A stretch of DNA of 64,000 bases, taken from the NCBI RefSeq assembly GCF_009002475.1, contig NZ_AP019860.1, positions 7,144,501-7,208,500 of the forward strand. Direction: 5' to 3'. The DNA comes from Candidatus Uabimicrobium amorphum. GTDB taxonomy: Bacteria > Planctomycetota > Uabimicrobiia > Uabimicrobiales > Uabimicrobiaceae. The notes under the pieces were generated by a model. The model worked only from the letters and a program-made list of their open reading frames with translations, was not told where the DNA came from and ran no database searches. Shown one piece after another: positions 9,141 through 18,553 of the stretch. The number at the start of each line of letters is the position of its first letter. The stretch's first letter is position 1. The position numbers and the translations under genes were made by a program.

Positions 9141-9866
9141 ATGTTACACGATTTCCATTCTTTTGTTCCATCTAGTAAAGGCAATAAGATTCATAAAAAC
9201 AAATCATACCGCGTTGCCGAAGATTGGATAAAAACGATTGTAGTGTTTGGCGCTTTTTATATAACATTCATCAACTTAATTGCCGAACCTTACCGCATTC
9301 CCACTGGTTCCATGGAACCCACTTTTTACGGTATACCTGTAAAGAATGGTGTCAAATCAAATCCAAATAGTCTTTTCCATTTATTCAAAGGCGACCACAT
9401 CCTCGCGTGGAAAGGCATCATTAAATACGACACCATACGCCGCGGAGATATTGTGGCATTTGTATCTCTGGAAAACCCAGACATGTTTGTGATAAAAAGA
9501 GTCGTGGGGCTACCAGGAGACAAAATAAGAGTGAAATTCCCCCATGTGTACATCAACGGGAAAAAACTCCAAGAGCCACAAATTTTTCAGAATATCAAGT
9601 ACAATCATGTGCGTGAAATTCCCATCGTAAATCACCGACGTGAAATCGTAGGTTTTGACCGCCAAATGTACCGCTGGGCATGTAAATCGGAAATCACGGT
9701 ACCCAAAGATTGTTATTTTGTCATGGGGGACAATACCAACAACAGTAAAGATAGCCGCGTGTGGGGATGGTTGCCCAAAAGCAATATTCTAGGAAAAGCA
9801 AGTAGTATATGGTTTCCCGTTAAGCGAGCAACATCTGTAGAAGTTAACAAATTGTTTGGAGATTAA
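9141..9866 (+). CDS. lepB: signal peptidase I
   Basis: Seen: 241 residues. One transmembrane helix (about 31-47) is followed by the catalytic box PTGSMEPTF with Ser57, and by the box D KRVVGLPGDKI with general base Lys119. The box E is MGDNTNNSKDSRVWGW. This is the serine/lysine dyad enzyme that removes signal peptides from exported preproteins at the outer face of the inner membrane. The ATG at 9141 is preferred over an in-frame TTG at 9129 because GAGG lies 6 bases before it. It is first in a tight + strand cluster; the next gene begins about 2 bases after its stop. Confidence 0.95.
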   Translation: MLHDFHSFVPSSKGNKIHKNKSYRVAEDWIKTIVVFGAFYITFINLIAEPYRIPTGSMEPTFYGIPVKNGVKSNPNSLFHLFKGDHILAWKGIIKYDTIRRGDIVAFVSLENPDMFVIKRVVGLPGDKIRVKFPHVYINGKKLQEPQIFQNIKYNHVREIPIVNHRREIVGFDRQMYRWACKSEITVPKDCYFVMGDNTNNSKDSRVWGWLPKSNILGKASSIWFPVKRATSVEVNKLFGD

Positions 9867-9868
9867 AC

Positions 9869-11086
9869 ATCACTGATTACACAACACGTTGTGGCATCGA
9901 GAAAGAATTATGGATTGTACAGCGTAGTTCCGAAAATTACTACGCTTACAACATCAAAGACAACCAAGAGTTTTGCCACAAACTACAACAAAACGGCGGA
10001 GATTTAGAATACCAAGAAAACCTAATTGAACTGCGTACACAAAATGGAGAAGAGGAATACTCTCCTGAGGAAGCGCAGCGAAACTTACAACAAAAAGTAC
10101 AAAAGCTCTTTGAAATAGCTCCCAGTGACTATGTACACAGTTGCGGTACATATCAAGGGCAAGATGATCCCAATCTCGATATTTGGCAAAATGAAAGTGG
10201 CATGGGAAAAAATGCTTTTTGGAATGAGTTTAATATCGTTTTTCCCGCAGACTCGCTTATGCGTTATACCGCGGCAGATCACATCAACATAAGTACCAAA
10301 AAAAAAGAACTACATCCCAAATTATACAACTGCCTTTTGGGACTTTCACCTGTTTTTGTCTATGCCTTTTCCCTTTCATCATGCATTCACGGACGCAAAG
10401 TAAACGTTTGGAGTCGTAGGCAACAACTCATCAATGCAATGTACCTTCAATCGAACATTTGTCTACAAGACACTTTCCCGCTGAATGAAATTTCGCAATA
10501 CACACTTTCCTTGGAACGCGTCATCCAAAAAGCGGAGGATCGCCTACGTCATCACAACCCTTTTTTTACACAAGACGGCCTAACTCCAAGAGAAGTCATC
10601 AGTAAATACCGCGACTCTCTGTGGGGATTCTACAAATTGTTTACCAACCAAGCAGTACGCTTTAACCAACAAAGCGGATATCCCGAATACTTGGAGGTGA
10701 GGTGTATTGATGCACAAGAGTGCACAAAAGCCACGGTGGCAATTAGTTATCTGCTGCGAAAAATAGTTGAACAATTAGATGACATATGGCCACTTATGAC
10801 GCATAATGAAGATGAGTTGCGCAACAATGTATACGAAGCAACGATCCATGGCGAAAAGGCCCATATACATATTAATGGCAATAAAATATCATTGCCTGCT
10901 TACGCACAGCAGATGCTCGAAAACATTTTGCAAAGCGATGATTCTCCATATGCCACAATATTGCGCGAACGTTTTTCATCTCCTCCTGCGAAAATAATTT
11001 CGCAATACCTAGACCGAGAAGGAGATATTGTGCCTTTACTATCGCGTTGTTTGCGCGAGAACAAAACATTAAAGGAGGTAATATGA
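9869..11086 (+). CDS. GCS2/YbdK-type carboxylate-amine ligase, apparent ATC start
   Basis: Seen: reading in frame upstream of the first ATG (10202) gives 111 more codons without a stop. They carry the family signature CGIEKELWIV near the N-terminus and ENLIELRTQ. The later part has HINIST, SRRQQL and YLEVRCIDAQ, all typical of the glutamate-cysteine ligase 2 (YbdK) family. No ATG, GTG or TTG lies in this frame before 10202. The best start is ATC at 9869, which has GGAG 7 bases upstream and sits 2 bases after the lepB stop; ATT at 9851 is the alternative. Full length is then about 405 residues, normal for the family. Family: ATP-dependent gamma-glutamyl amide bond formation. The stop overlaps the next ATG (ATGA). 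Confidence 0.78.
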   Translation: MTDYTTRCGIEKELWIVQRSSENYYAYNIKDNQEFCHKLQQNGGDLEYQENLIELRTQNGEEEYSPEEAQRNLQQKVQKLFEIAPSDYVHSCGTYQGQDDPNLDIWQNESGMGKNAFWNEFNIVFPADSLMRYTAADHINISTKKKELHPKLYNCLLGLSPVFVYAFSLSSCIHGRKVNVWSRRQQLINAMYLQSNICLQDTFPLNEISQYTLSLERVIQKAEDRLRHHNPFFTQDGLTPREVISKYRDSLWGFYKLFTNQAVRFNQQSGYPEYLEVRCIDAQECTKATVAISYLLRKIVEQLDDIWPLMTHNEDELRNNVYEATIHGEKAHIHINGNKISLPAYAQQMLENILQSDDSPYATILRERFSSPPAKIISQYLDREGDIVPLLSRCLRENKTLKEVI

Positions 11087-12093
11087 GAGTCTTTATTCTC
11101 GCTTTATTTTTTCTTGGCTATCTACAAGCCCATGTGGTAACGCCAGAAGTCTTTGCCGCGATGCAAAAGCGTCTCGAAAAGAATTCCCAAGACGTCGAAG
11201 CCCTTATTATCTGCTCGCATTACTACGAAAACAAAGGCGAATATCCTAAGGCCATCGACCACATACAAAAAGCTTTGGATATCATGAAACAACCTGCGAG
11301 TGCCACGCCTGATTTGTACATTAGAATGGCGCAAATGCATGTGAACACCGAACAGTTTTCCGAAGCACTCACGGTATTTAACCAACTTCTTACCAAAGAA
11401 TTTTGTCAAACGTATGGCCATATTCCTCCCATACTACACGCCATTTTGTGGCGCGGCAAAGTTTATGCTGCTTTGGGAAAAAACGAACGCGCATGGCAAG
11501 ATGTGCAGTTTGTTCTAGAACGCGAACAAGAAATGCCGGCTTTTTTTGTCGAGGGTGCGAGAATAGCGGAAAAGTTGGGTCAAAACTTAAAGGCCTTTGA
11601 ATTATATGCCAAAGTCGCCACACAGTTTCCCTCACCAGAGAGCGAACCGTCTGTCGTACGCGCCATTGGTCTCGTCAAAAAACAACCGCAAAACGCTGCG
11701 GAACTTTTACAGAAACTCGAAAAGCTTTTACCCAAGGAACCATATCCCTCTTTTTATCTAGCGATTGTTGCCAAAAAATATCTAGATGATGACGATTTAT
11801 ATGAACAAAAACTGCAACAAGTCGCGAAAATCGCACGAGAAATGTCTGATAAGTCATTGCAATTTTTCTGGTTGGCGCGTGTCTTTTATATACAAGAAAA
11901 GTACACCAAGGCTTTAGAGTGTATAGATAAATCCATTGCCGCCGATAAACGCCCGGCTGCGGCTTACGAACTTGCAGCTGCTATTTACGAGAAACAAGGA
12001 AACAAAGACGCCGCAAGCAAAAATCGACAAACGTCTCTGGAAATGCGACAAAAATCGACATACCAATGGTTGTTTTTTTACGAAATAGATTAA
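11083..12093 (+). CDS. secreted TPR-repeat protein
   Basis: Seen: 336 residues from the ATG at 11083, which overlaps the previous stop as ATGA and follows a strong AAAGGAGG. Signal peptide MRVFILALFFLGYLQA. Several tetratricopeptide repeats follow (for example CSHYYENKGEYPKAIDHIQKA, LYIRMAQMHVNTEQFSEALT, and a C-terminal pair). These helical repeats are scaffolds for protein contacts, here in the periplasm. Translational coupling links it to the GCS2-type ligase, but no specific function can be named. Confidence 0.82.
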   Translation: MRVFILALFFLGYLQAHVVTPEVFAAMQKRLEKNSQDVEALIICSHYYENKGEYPKAIDHIQKALDIMKQPASATPDLYIRMAQMHVNTEQFSEALTVFNQLLTKEFCQTYGHIPPILHAILWRGKVYAALGKNERAWQDVQFVLEREQEMPAFFVEGARIAEKLGQNLKAFELYAKVATQFPSPESEPSVVRAIGLVKKQPQNAAELLQKLEKLLPKEPYPSFYLAIVAKKYLDDDDLYEQKLQQVAKIAREMSDKSLQFFWLARVFYIQEKYTKALECIDKSIAADKRPAAAYELAAAIYEKQGNKDAASKNRQTSLEMRQKSTYQWLFFYEID

Positions 12094-12105
12094 CGAGGAA
12101 TGACA

Positions 12106-12732
12106 ATGCGCAACACAATTATATTTGTCTTATTCGCTGTACTAACAGGCATATTCGGGTACTTTTACTCCTCTCCCAAAGTCGTGCAAAAAATTATCGT
12201 AGTTCGTCACGCCGAAGCTTACAAAAATCTCGCGAAGATACCAGAAAACGCCGAAGCAGATAGTTTGACAACTCTCGGAGAAAAACAAGCAAAAGCTCTA
12301 GGAAAAATATTAGAAAACGAACGCATTGACCTATGGATCAGTTCGACAAAAAAACGCGCGATGCAAACACGTGATATCGCATTTGCTCAAAACAATCACG
12401 GAGGGGAAAAGGTAACGTCACAGGCGTTTTTGTCGATGAAAAAAGGCGGAAAAAGTTGGCAGTGGCGTACGCAAAATTGGAAAGAGGGTAAAGACCCTCG
12501 CCCTACGGAAGGTGAATCTTTATCCGATGCCACAAAACGCTGTTTGCAAAAACTCAGTGAATATAAGACCACAAAAACGATCATTATATTTAGCCACGGA
12601 GATATTTGCGCGACGCTTATTGGGCATGCCAAACAAACCACAATGTACCAAAGATATGAAAAACACGCTCTGCCCTTGGCTGGCTACGCCAAAATTCATG
12701 TATTGATAAACGGGCAATGGTACACCCCCTAG
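12106..12732 (+). CDS. membrane-anchored histidine phosphatase
   Basis: Seen: about 208 residues. An N-terminal anchor (MRNTIIFVLFAVLTGIFGYF) precedes the phosphohistidine motif VVRHAEA, the Arg/Glu-containing core, and a second catalytic His in FSHGD. This is the phosphoglycerate-mutase/SixA-like superfamily, acting outside the inner membrane if the anchor is not cleaved. ATG at 12106 has GAGGA 6 bases upstream and is preferred over the in-frame ATG at 12100, which overlaps that site. It is the last gene of the lepB cluster and ends at a strong bidirectional terminator. Substrate unknown. Confidence 0.85.
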   Translation: MRNTIIFVLFAVLTGIFGYFYSSPKVVQKIIVVRHAEAYKNLAKIPENAEADSLTTLGEKQAKALGKILENERIDLWISSTKKRAMQTRDIAFAQNNHGGEKVTSQAFLSMKKGGKSWQWRTQNWKEGKDPRPTEGESLSDATKRCLQKLSEYKTTKTIIIFSHGDICATLIGHAKQTTMYQRYEKHALPLAGYAKIHVLINGQWYTP

Positions 12733-12733
12733 C

Positions 12734-12763
12734 AAGATGAACAGGAATTTTCCTGTTCATCTT
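12734..12763. terminator. bidirectional intrinsic terminator
   Basis: A perfect 14-bp inverted repeat (AAGATGAACAGGAA with TTCCTGTTCATCTT, 2-base loop) fills the gap between two convergent genes and is followed by TATTTTC on the + strand. Confidence 0.85.
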
Positions 12764-12767
12764 ATTT

Positions 12768-13568
12768 TCAGAAAGTCATAAACTGATCGAAAGAACTCTG
12801 TCCATCTCCGACAATCAACATGCGCGTCCAATCCACAACATATAACCCTTGGTCTTTTAAAAACTGGTCCATTTGCGAAGAAAATGGCTCAATGATGGCA
12901 TTTGCCATCGCGATTACGTTTAAAAAGGCAATACTTTTTTGTTCCCCGATCTGCCCCCAAAAAATCCAGTTGCCTGCCGTGGAAAACGCAAACCCATTTT
13001 CAATCGCCCCATGACTCGTATTAAAACCAACACCATCATAAAGAACATTACACTTAAAATGGTTGTATAAATCTTCCAAAACAATTTTTTTTCCTTCAAG
13101 TGGTGCGGTAATTTTCTTACGCAAATGCATATTGCGAAATCCAGAGCTTTCGCGATCGTTTTTGTAAATGTCGCGAATTTGCTCAATTTCGACATTGATT
13201 TGTTCTAAAAAATCTGTGCTCACGCACTCCGCTTGACGCCAGTCGTCTTCGAGTAAGACGAGAACGTTCTCTCCCTGTTGCTCAACCACATTGGGAAGTT
13301 CATCATTAATCGAAGGTAAACTGTAGAGTATATTTTTAGGGTCCATTGTTTCTACTTTGGAAAGAAACAATTCCACTTTTCCCGACACCGCAAATTCTGA
13401 TTTTTTGAGTGGTTGTGCCGCCATTACTTTCCAATCCGAATCCCCAAAGTGAATCGTGGTATTGATCGCGAAGGAATCGGGTAGTTGTTCTAATGGAATT
13501 TGGGAATTTGCGAACAACTGCTTGCTAGTGAATTCATAAAATTCAACGTTAACTTTATTTTCTTCCAT
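12768..13568 (-). CDS. hypothetical protein, 266 aa
   Basis: Not recognised. Seen: a soluble acidic protein with no signal peptide, membrane segment or obvious catalytic motif, beginning MEENKVNVEFYEF. Hydrophobic strands alternate with charged loops (KVELFLSKVE, ENVLVLLEDDW). The C-terminal half contains GNWIFWGQIGEQKSIAFL. The frame is well supported by length, by the terminator directly after its stop and by lack of competing frames. A small membrane protein is encoded upstream on the same strand. Confidence 0.7.
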   Translation of the reverse strand: MEENKVNVEFYEFTSKQLFANSQIPLEQLPDSFAINTTIHFGDSDWKVMAAQPLKKSEFAVSGKVELFLSKVETMDPKNILYSLPSINDELPNVVEQQGENVLVLLEDDWRQAECVSTDFLEQINVEIEQIRDIYKNDRESSGFRNMHLRKKITAPLEGKKIVLEDLYNHFKCNVLYDGVGFNTSHGAIENGFAFSTAGNWIFWGQIGEQKSIAFLNVIAMANAIIEPFSSQMDQFLKDQGLYVVDWTRMLIVGDGQSSFDQFMTF

Positions 13569-13593
13569 TGTAAAACACCTAACGGTAAAAGAG

Positions 13594-14013
13594 CTATTTT
13601 GTAATAAATCCAGGGGTAATAAAAAGTCGTGAGAAATCGATTACCGAACTCATCATAAATAATCCTGGCGACAGTAAAATTTCGAGAAATAAAAGAAATC
13701 TATGGTGATCATCCGAAACGCAAAATGGAATGTCAATCAAAAGGCTGAACCATCTGATTCCGCATCTATCGGGTATGGGGTGTACAAAATAAGCGACAAA
13801 AAAATATCCAGCAATGACAGATGAACTTACCACTGACTGGTGCAAATGAAATCTTTGTATTGTGTAAATAACGACATAAACCATCATCATCGCGACCGCG
13901 AATTTTAAAACCACCGCTTTTTGCGATGGGTAGCGGTACTGGGGAACTCCAAAATAAATCGTTCCCTCATCCCCTAAGTCGGTCATTTCTCCAAATATTT
14001 TAAATAAACGCAA
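13594..14013 (-). CDS. hypothetical small membrane protein, 139 aa
   Basis: Not recognised. Seen: two or three hydrophobic helices (KFAVAMMMVYVVIYTI, SSSVIAGYFFVAYFV, LEILLSPGLFMMS) in a 139-residue protein. The start is a TTG at 14013 with GAGGTG upstream, which is weaker than an ATG. It lies 25 bases before the next - strand gene and may be co-transcribed with it. Confidence 0.5.
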   Translation of the reverse strand: MRLFKIFGEMTDLGDEGTIYFGVPQYRYPSQKAVVLKFAVAMMMVYVVIYTIQRFHLHQSVVSSSVIAGYFFVAYFVHPIPDRCGIRWFSLLIDIPFCVSDDHHRFLLFLEILLSPGLFMMSSVIDFSRLFITPGFITK

Positions 14014-14139
14014 CGTAGCACCTCATTCTTTAGTAAAAATATTACAAACAGAATCGCATATGTTTTTGACGAATTTTGCAAAAGAAAGTTTGACTTTAAT
14101 CAATCTCACATTTTCATGAAGCGTATATAGCACAGGTCA

Positions 14140-14556
14140 CTATTTAGCAAATACTTGAGAGAAATTAGCAAACGCCTTAAACTCCAAAGCATTGTTACTC
14201 GGATCGTGAAAAAACATTGTCGCTTGCTCACCAGGCTCACCTTTAAAACGAATATATGGCTCAATCACAAAAGAAATATCTGCTTTGTGCAACGAGTCGC
14301 GTAGTGCACACCATGCGTCCATGGTCAGAATAACGCCAAAATGTGGAATGGGGACTTCATGACCATCGACAGGGTTCGTTGCCGATTTTGCCACGTAACC
14401 TGGTACGTGGTGAATGACAAATTGGTGACCAAATAAATTAAAGTCCACCCAAGAATCACTACTGCGCCCTTCGCTACACCCAAGGACATTTTTATAAAAA
14501 TCTCTGGCGGCATTTAAGTCACCAACAGGTACGGCTAAATGAAATAAACTTATCAT
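14140..14556 (-). CDS. VOC-family (glyoxalase/dioxygenase fold) protein
   Basis: Seen: 138 residues. The opening LFHLAVPVGDLNAARDFYKNVLG is the classic first beta-alpha-beta module of the vicinal oxygen chelate superfamily. His6, a His in PHFGVIL and Glu in NNALEFKAF are the expected metal ligands. The end (MFFHDPSNNALEFKAF) matches typical members of this length. These are metal enzymes such as glyoxalases, dioxygenases or resistance proteins; the substrate cannot be read from sequence. It diverges from the downstream cyclotransferase fusion gene. Confidence 0.88.
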   Translation of the reverse strand: MISLFHLAVPVGDLNAARDFYKNVLGCSEGRSSDSWVDFNLFGHQFVIHHVPGYVAKSATNPVDGHEVPIPHFGVILTMDAWCALRDSLHKADISFVIEPYIRFKGEPGEQATMFFHDPSNNALEFKAFANFSQVFAK

Positions 14557-14771
14557 GTCAGTCTCTCTTCTAGATTTCTAAAAAATGGACAGGATCGACA
14601 GAATAACAAAAGCATTCTATGAATTAGAAAGTCAAAATCAAATCATAAAAATAAATGAATACGAAAAAAGTTAAAGTTTAAAATTGACTTGAGTTGCGGA
14701 TTAAGAATATGCGACAATTTCGCTATTGATTCACATTAGTTCATATGACTCCCACAATGGAAAGGAATAGA

Positions 14772-15869
14772 ATGTCGACAAAAATCGATGACAAAACAAA
14801 AATTTCGGGGCATACGACAGTTGGAGATTGGAAATCTTTACGTCTAACTCTTTTAAAAAACATACAAGAGTTGCCAGAGGACGCGTGGGAGAAAGCCTAT
14901 GAGATTTTTGATTGGCGAATACGTTCGCGCTTCCTGGACCCCATAGATTCTATTTTAGAAAAAGACCTCAAGGGTGGCGAAGGTTTTACCATTGTGGCTA
15001 TTCAGTGCATTTTGATCGAGTTTCTCGAGGCTTTCTATCAAGGAAAAACATACACGATAAAGCATAAAGATTTGTGGGTACATGAGTATGTCAGTAGCAA
15101 ACAGTTATTCAAAGACTTTTTATTAAACCACACACCTTTTAAAGATTATTTCACCGAAAAGCTAGCAAATGTTTTTTACAGTAATATTCGTTGTGGACTA
15201 CTACATGAAGCGCAAACGAAGGAAACGTCGAAGATACGTGCTTCTAGTCGTGAGAATTTGATCAAAGCGCTTGACGACGGCAATATGATTATCTACCGTA
15301 CCAACTTTCAACAAGCTATTTTGCAGTATATCGAAAACTACAAGCGACAACTTGCACAAGATTTGCAACTACGGCGTAATTTTATCCGCAAAATAGATGA
15401 GTTATGTGGTATAGAGCATGTTTACTATTTTGCTTATGGTAGCAATATGAAACTCGAAAGACTCCTCAAGCGTTTGCAAAGCGGCGACGAACCTGCCAAA
15501 ATACACAATTACTGTGTGGTGTATCTCGAAAACCACAAGTTCACCTTCAACAAAAAAGGAAAAGATGGAACCGCAAAAGCAAATGTTTTTGTAGAAGAGG
15601 AGCAAGAAGTTTGGGGTGTTTGTTATGAGGTCGACAAAAGTGCATTGCCTATACTCGCTCGCTACGAAGGTGGTTACGACCAAAGTTACGTCAATGTGAA
15701 AACCAAAAATAACAAACCTATGCGCGCGATTACGTATATATCCAAAAGTGTGTTCAGCGCTCCACAACTGCCTTCTGATGAATACTACCAAAAAGTACTA
15801 GAAGGTGCGCAAGAACAGGGTCTTCCGGAAGACTACATTGTTTGTAACATCACCAATCATATGAGATAG
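14772..15869 (+). CDS. gamma-glutamylcyclotransferase-domain protein with unknown N-domain
   Basis: Seen: 365 residues from the ATG at 14772 (AAAGGA 5 bases upstream; in-frame ATGs at 14745 and 14757 lack this). Residues about 215-345 begin YYFAYGSNM, the nucleotide-free substrate loop of the GGCT/AIG2 fold, and include KFTFNKKGKDG, VWGVCYEV and LARYEGGY with the expected Glu. Family: releases 5-oxoproline from gamma-glutamyl peptides or amines. Residues 1-205 form a helical domain I cannot identify (IVAIQCILIEFLEAFYQG, SNIRCGLLHEAQ); the RxxxLHxA pattern is vaguely HEPN-like. The same fusion may couple the enzyme to a partner. Ends at a hairpin. Confidence 0.8.
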   Translation: MSTKIDDKTKISGHTTVGDWKSLRLTLLKNIQELPEDAWEKAYEIFDWRIRSRFLDPIDSILEKDLKGGEGFTIVAIQCILIEFLEAFYQGKTYTIKHKDLWVHEYVSSKQLFKDFLLNHTPFKDYFTEKLANVFYSNIRCGLLHEAQTKETSKIRASSRENLIKALDDGNMIIYRTNFQQAILQYIENYKRQLAQDLQLRRNFIRKIDELCGIEHVYYFAYGSNMKLERLLKRLQSGDEPAKIHNYCVVYLENHKFTFNKKGKDGTAKANVFVEEEQEVWGVCYEVDKSALPILARYEGGYDQSYVNVKTKNNKPMRAITYISKSVFSAPQLPSDEYYQKVLEGAQEQGLPEDYIVCNITNHMR

Positions 15870-15871
15870 TG

Positions 15872-15899
15872 AATTTGAAGCCCGAAACGGGCTCAAATT
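15872..15899. terminator. bidirectional terminator
   Basis: AATTTGAAGCCCG and CGGGCTCAAATT form a stem with one bulged A around an AAA loop, followed by TTTT, between two convergent genes. Confidence 0.8.
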
Positions 15900-16862
15900 T
15901 TAACTCCACATTAAACCATCGGCCATAAAAATTTGCCCAATAATCACCGCGAGAATAACAACACCAATAAGTGCCAGTGAGATTTCTCGGTATATTGTAC
16001 TATGCATCCCCATTGCTTCTTCATATTTGTATACGAGAGAGTCTTTCTCTTCTAGTAGTTTGCTATTTGGTACATTAAAACGTATTGTTTTCACCAACAC
16101 AAACGGCAATACTCCGGCAATGATTTCCGAGAGAATAGATAAAAAAGAGTTGCTGAAAAAAAATAAAATACCTATCGTCAAAATGACCGCAATCACATCA
16201 TCGCGGTACATATCGTGCGGATTACGATTTTGTTCGATGTATTGTATATCGATAATGTATTTAATCACCAAAAACCATATCGCACTGGTATAAGACAGTA
16301 CAAAATACACCGCCACTAACTCGTGAAAAGACAAGTGCGTGTATTGTGTTTCTAAAGAAGCATTTATATATGAAATCACCAATACAACGATCGCAGAGGT
16401 TAGTATAGATAGTTTATGTGCGATGGAGGTCGTATAGAAATACTCATGGTAAAGTAAAAATGGATCGTTCTCGCAACAACATTGCTTGGCATACCAGGAA
16501 ATTGTGATGCGGAATAGTATGTAAAAAAATATCATGAGAACTAAAATCTGAGTGATGGAACCTCCGGATTTTGTGGCCAGCGTCAAATGAAATGTGATGG
16601 TTTTTTCGCTAGGAAGAAACATCCAAAAAGCACCACTGGCGATTTTGGTAAAATTTTTGCCATACTTTGCGGTAAGTTGCTCTAAACTTTGCTCTCCTGT
16701 GGCATACTCATTTGCATCTTCCCAAAAATCACCGTGTGTTAAGGCCGTAGCGTAGGCGGGAATCATACGTACCATGTCGCATAGTAAGGCCATCAGAACG
16801 ATGAGAACCATCATTTTTAACATGGTCGCCGTAAATAATATATATATTCGCAATAAAAACAT
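15900..16862 (-). CDS. polytopic membrane protein
   Basis: Not recognised. Seen: about 320 residues with seven or eight hydrophobic segments (for example MFLLRIYILFTATMLKMMVL, ITQILVLMIFFYILFRI, VIAVILTIGILFFFS). A soluble loop after the first helices contains FWEDANEYATGEQSLEQL. I chose the ATG at 16862 because AGGGGGG lies about 6-9 bases upstream; longer frames need TTG starts. It diverges from the DUF2868/GTPase pair across 167 bases and could work with it, but that is only positional inference. Confidence 0.72.
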   Translation of the reverse strand: MFLLRIYILFTATMLKMMVLIVLMALLCDMVRMIPAYATALTHGDFWEDANEYATGEQSLEQLTAKYGKNFTKIASGAFWMFLPSEKTITFHLTLATKSGGSITQILVLMIFFYILFRITISWYAKQCCCENDPFLLYHEYFYTTSIAHKLSILTSAIVVLVISYINASLETQYTHLSFHELVAVYFVLSYTSAIWFLVIKYIIDIQYIEQNRNPHDMYRDDVIAVILTIGILFFFSNSFLSILSEIIAGVLPFVLVKTIRFNVPNSKLLEEKDSLVYKYEEAMGMHSTIYREISLALIGVVILAVIIGQIFMADGLMWS

Positions 16863-17029
16863 ATTGAATTTCCCCCCTAGAAAATCCATTGCTGAAACCA
16901 AAATCAAAGACAATACTCTCAAAATTTTACTGATGACACATTCCAACAATTATTTTATCATAAGTAGTGTATTTTGATGATGACAAATTTACTGTTAAAC
17001 AACTTCAATTTAGTAACAATGGAATAACT

Positions 17030-18553
17030 ATGTGGAAAATAAAAGACTTTATTGACTTGGAATACTTTTTTTATACCGACCGCGAAAAAGATCAAGAAAA
17101 TTTAATTAAGCGTGACCGTTTGCTTTTCGTCAATGAAATTGAGGAAATGTGTAAAGATAAACCAACGCAAATCAAAAAGTGGCTCGAGCTACGTCGTTCA
17201 CAAGAAGATGATCTCGAAGAATTACCTGGAGACATCTACAACAACAGTTATTTACTTCTCAAAAACATTTTGATTTTTGTCGGTATTATTTCGGGTTTTG
17301 CTCTTACCAATAGTTTTCTGTGGTATGATGGGAAGATGCCCATAAATGTCAGTGCGTTTTTCTTTGTGCTCATTATTTTACAAATGTTGCTGTTAATTGC
17401 GGCGTTTTTTGTATTTTTATTGCGCAACAAATTGCGCTCTTTGACATTTTTGAGTCCTATCATTAAGAGACTTCTCAAAAGACTTGCGCTATTTGTTTTA
17501 AAAAATACCTACCACAAATTGTCTAGTAAAAATGCTAAGAATTTCGAAGCTAAAATGGGATTTATTCGCTCACAAAAATTGATTTATGGTCGTTTGTTCA
17601 AATGGCAAATTTTCAACGCGACACAGTTGTTTGCCATTTTTTTCAATATCGCCATTCTTCTCACGCTGCTATTTAAAGTTTTTACCGCTGACCTTGCGCT
17701 CGGTTGGCAGTCTACCGCCGAAATTCAAAGTGAAGTACTTCATAAAACAGTCAAAGTAATCGCCACACCATGGTCATGGTGCATGGAGCAACATGCTTAC
17801 CCTTCCTTAGAAGAGATCGAGGGCAGCCGCATCATACTCAAAGATGGTATTTACCACTTACAGAGCGAACATCTCGCCTCGTGGTGGCCATTTCTGTGTT
17901 TGTCGATATTATTTTACGGATTACTACCTCGTCTACTGTTTTTATTTATTGGCTATTTTGCGCAACGCCGCAGTGTTGCTCACTTTGATTTTAATCACGC
18001 CAACTGCCAAAGATTAGTGCGCCGTTTTGTTACACAATATGTCGAAATAGACGGCAACAGCACAAATGTTGCCCAAGAGAACCAACAACACCAAACCACA
18101 GAAATATCCAATATCGAAATCAAAAAAGTGGAAAAGACAGCGCAAAGTGAGTATAAAATCTTGCTATGGGAATCGATTGCCAAATTGTACGCGGACGGTT
18201 ATTTGCAGCAACAAGTGCAAAAAAAATTGACATACAAAAATGAAATATACATGATAGAATCGAGTTTAGAGGGAGAAGACAAAGCCATTGACTATATTGA
18301 AAATTCTCATTGCGATGGTATAGTTGTTTTGCAAGCGGCATGGAAACCTCCTATTGGCGAAGCTGTGGAGTTTATTAGCGATATACGCGAAACAATTGCG
18401 CAAAAAGAAATTATTGTTGCTTTACTTGGAAAACCTGTAGATGGTGAGCAACACAAGGTAGACAAAAACGACTACAAAATGTGGACAAATGCTATCGCGA
18501 AGCTAGGAGATCCGTATACCAGTGTGGTTTGTTTAGGAGAAAAAGATGAGTGA
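17030..18553 (+). CDS. DUF2868-type membrane protein
   Basis: Seen: about 507 residues from the ATG at 17030 (weak TGGA upstream). It opens MWKIKDFIDLEYFFYTDREKD and has four hydrophobic segments (LLLKNILIFVGIISGFAL, VSAFFFVLIILQMLLLIAAF, ATQLFAIFFNIAILLTLLF, WWPFLCLSILFYGLL). The soluble C-terminus (about 390-505) reads like a nucleotide- or ligand-sensing fold. Established context: in Proteobacteria DUF2868 proteins sit beside a GTPase carrying DUF3482, and the next gene here is such a GTPase, overlapping by 8 bases. The pair probably acts as one inner-membrane system of unknown role. Confidence 0.78.
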   Translation: MWKIKDFIDLEYFFYTDREKDQENLIKRDRLLFVNEIEEMCKDKPTQIKKWLELRRSQEDDLEELPGDIYNNSYLLLKNILIFVGIISGFALTNSFLWYDGKMPINVSAFFFVLIILQMLLLIAAFFVFLLRNKLRSLTFLSPIIKRLLKRLALFVLKNTYHKLSSKNAKNFEAKMGFIRSQKLIYGRLFKWQIFNATQLFAIFFNIAILLTLLFKVFTADLALGWQSTAEIQSEVLHKTVKVIATPWSWCMEQHAYPSLEEIEGSRIILKDGIYHLQSEHLASWWPFLCLSILFYGLLPRLLFLFIGYFAQRRSVAHFDFNHANCQRLVRRFVTQYVEIDGNSTNVAQENQQHQTTEISNIEIKKVEKTAQSEYKILLWESIAKLYADGYLQQQVQKKLTYKNEIYMIESSLEGEDKAIDYIENSHCDGIVVLQAAWKPPIGEAVEFISDIRETIAQKEIIVALLGKPVDGEQHKVDKNDYKMWTNAIAKLGDPYTSVVCLGEKDE

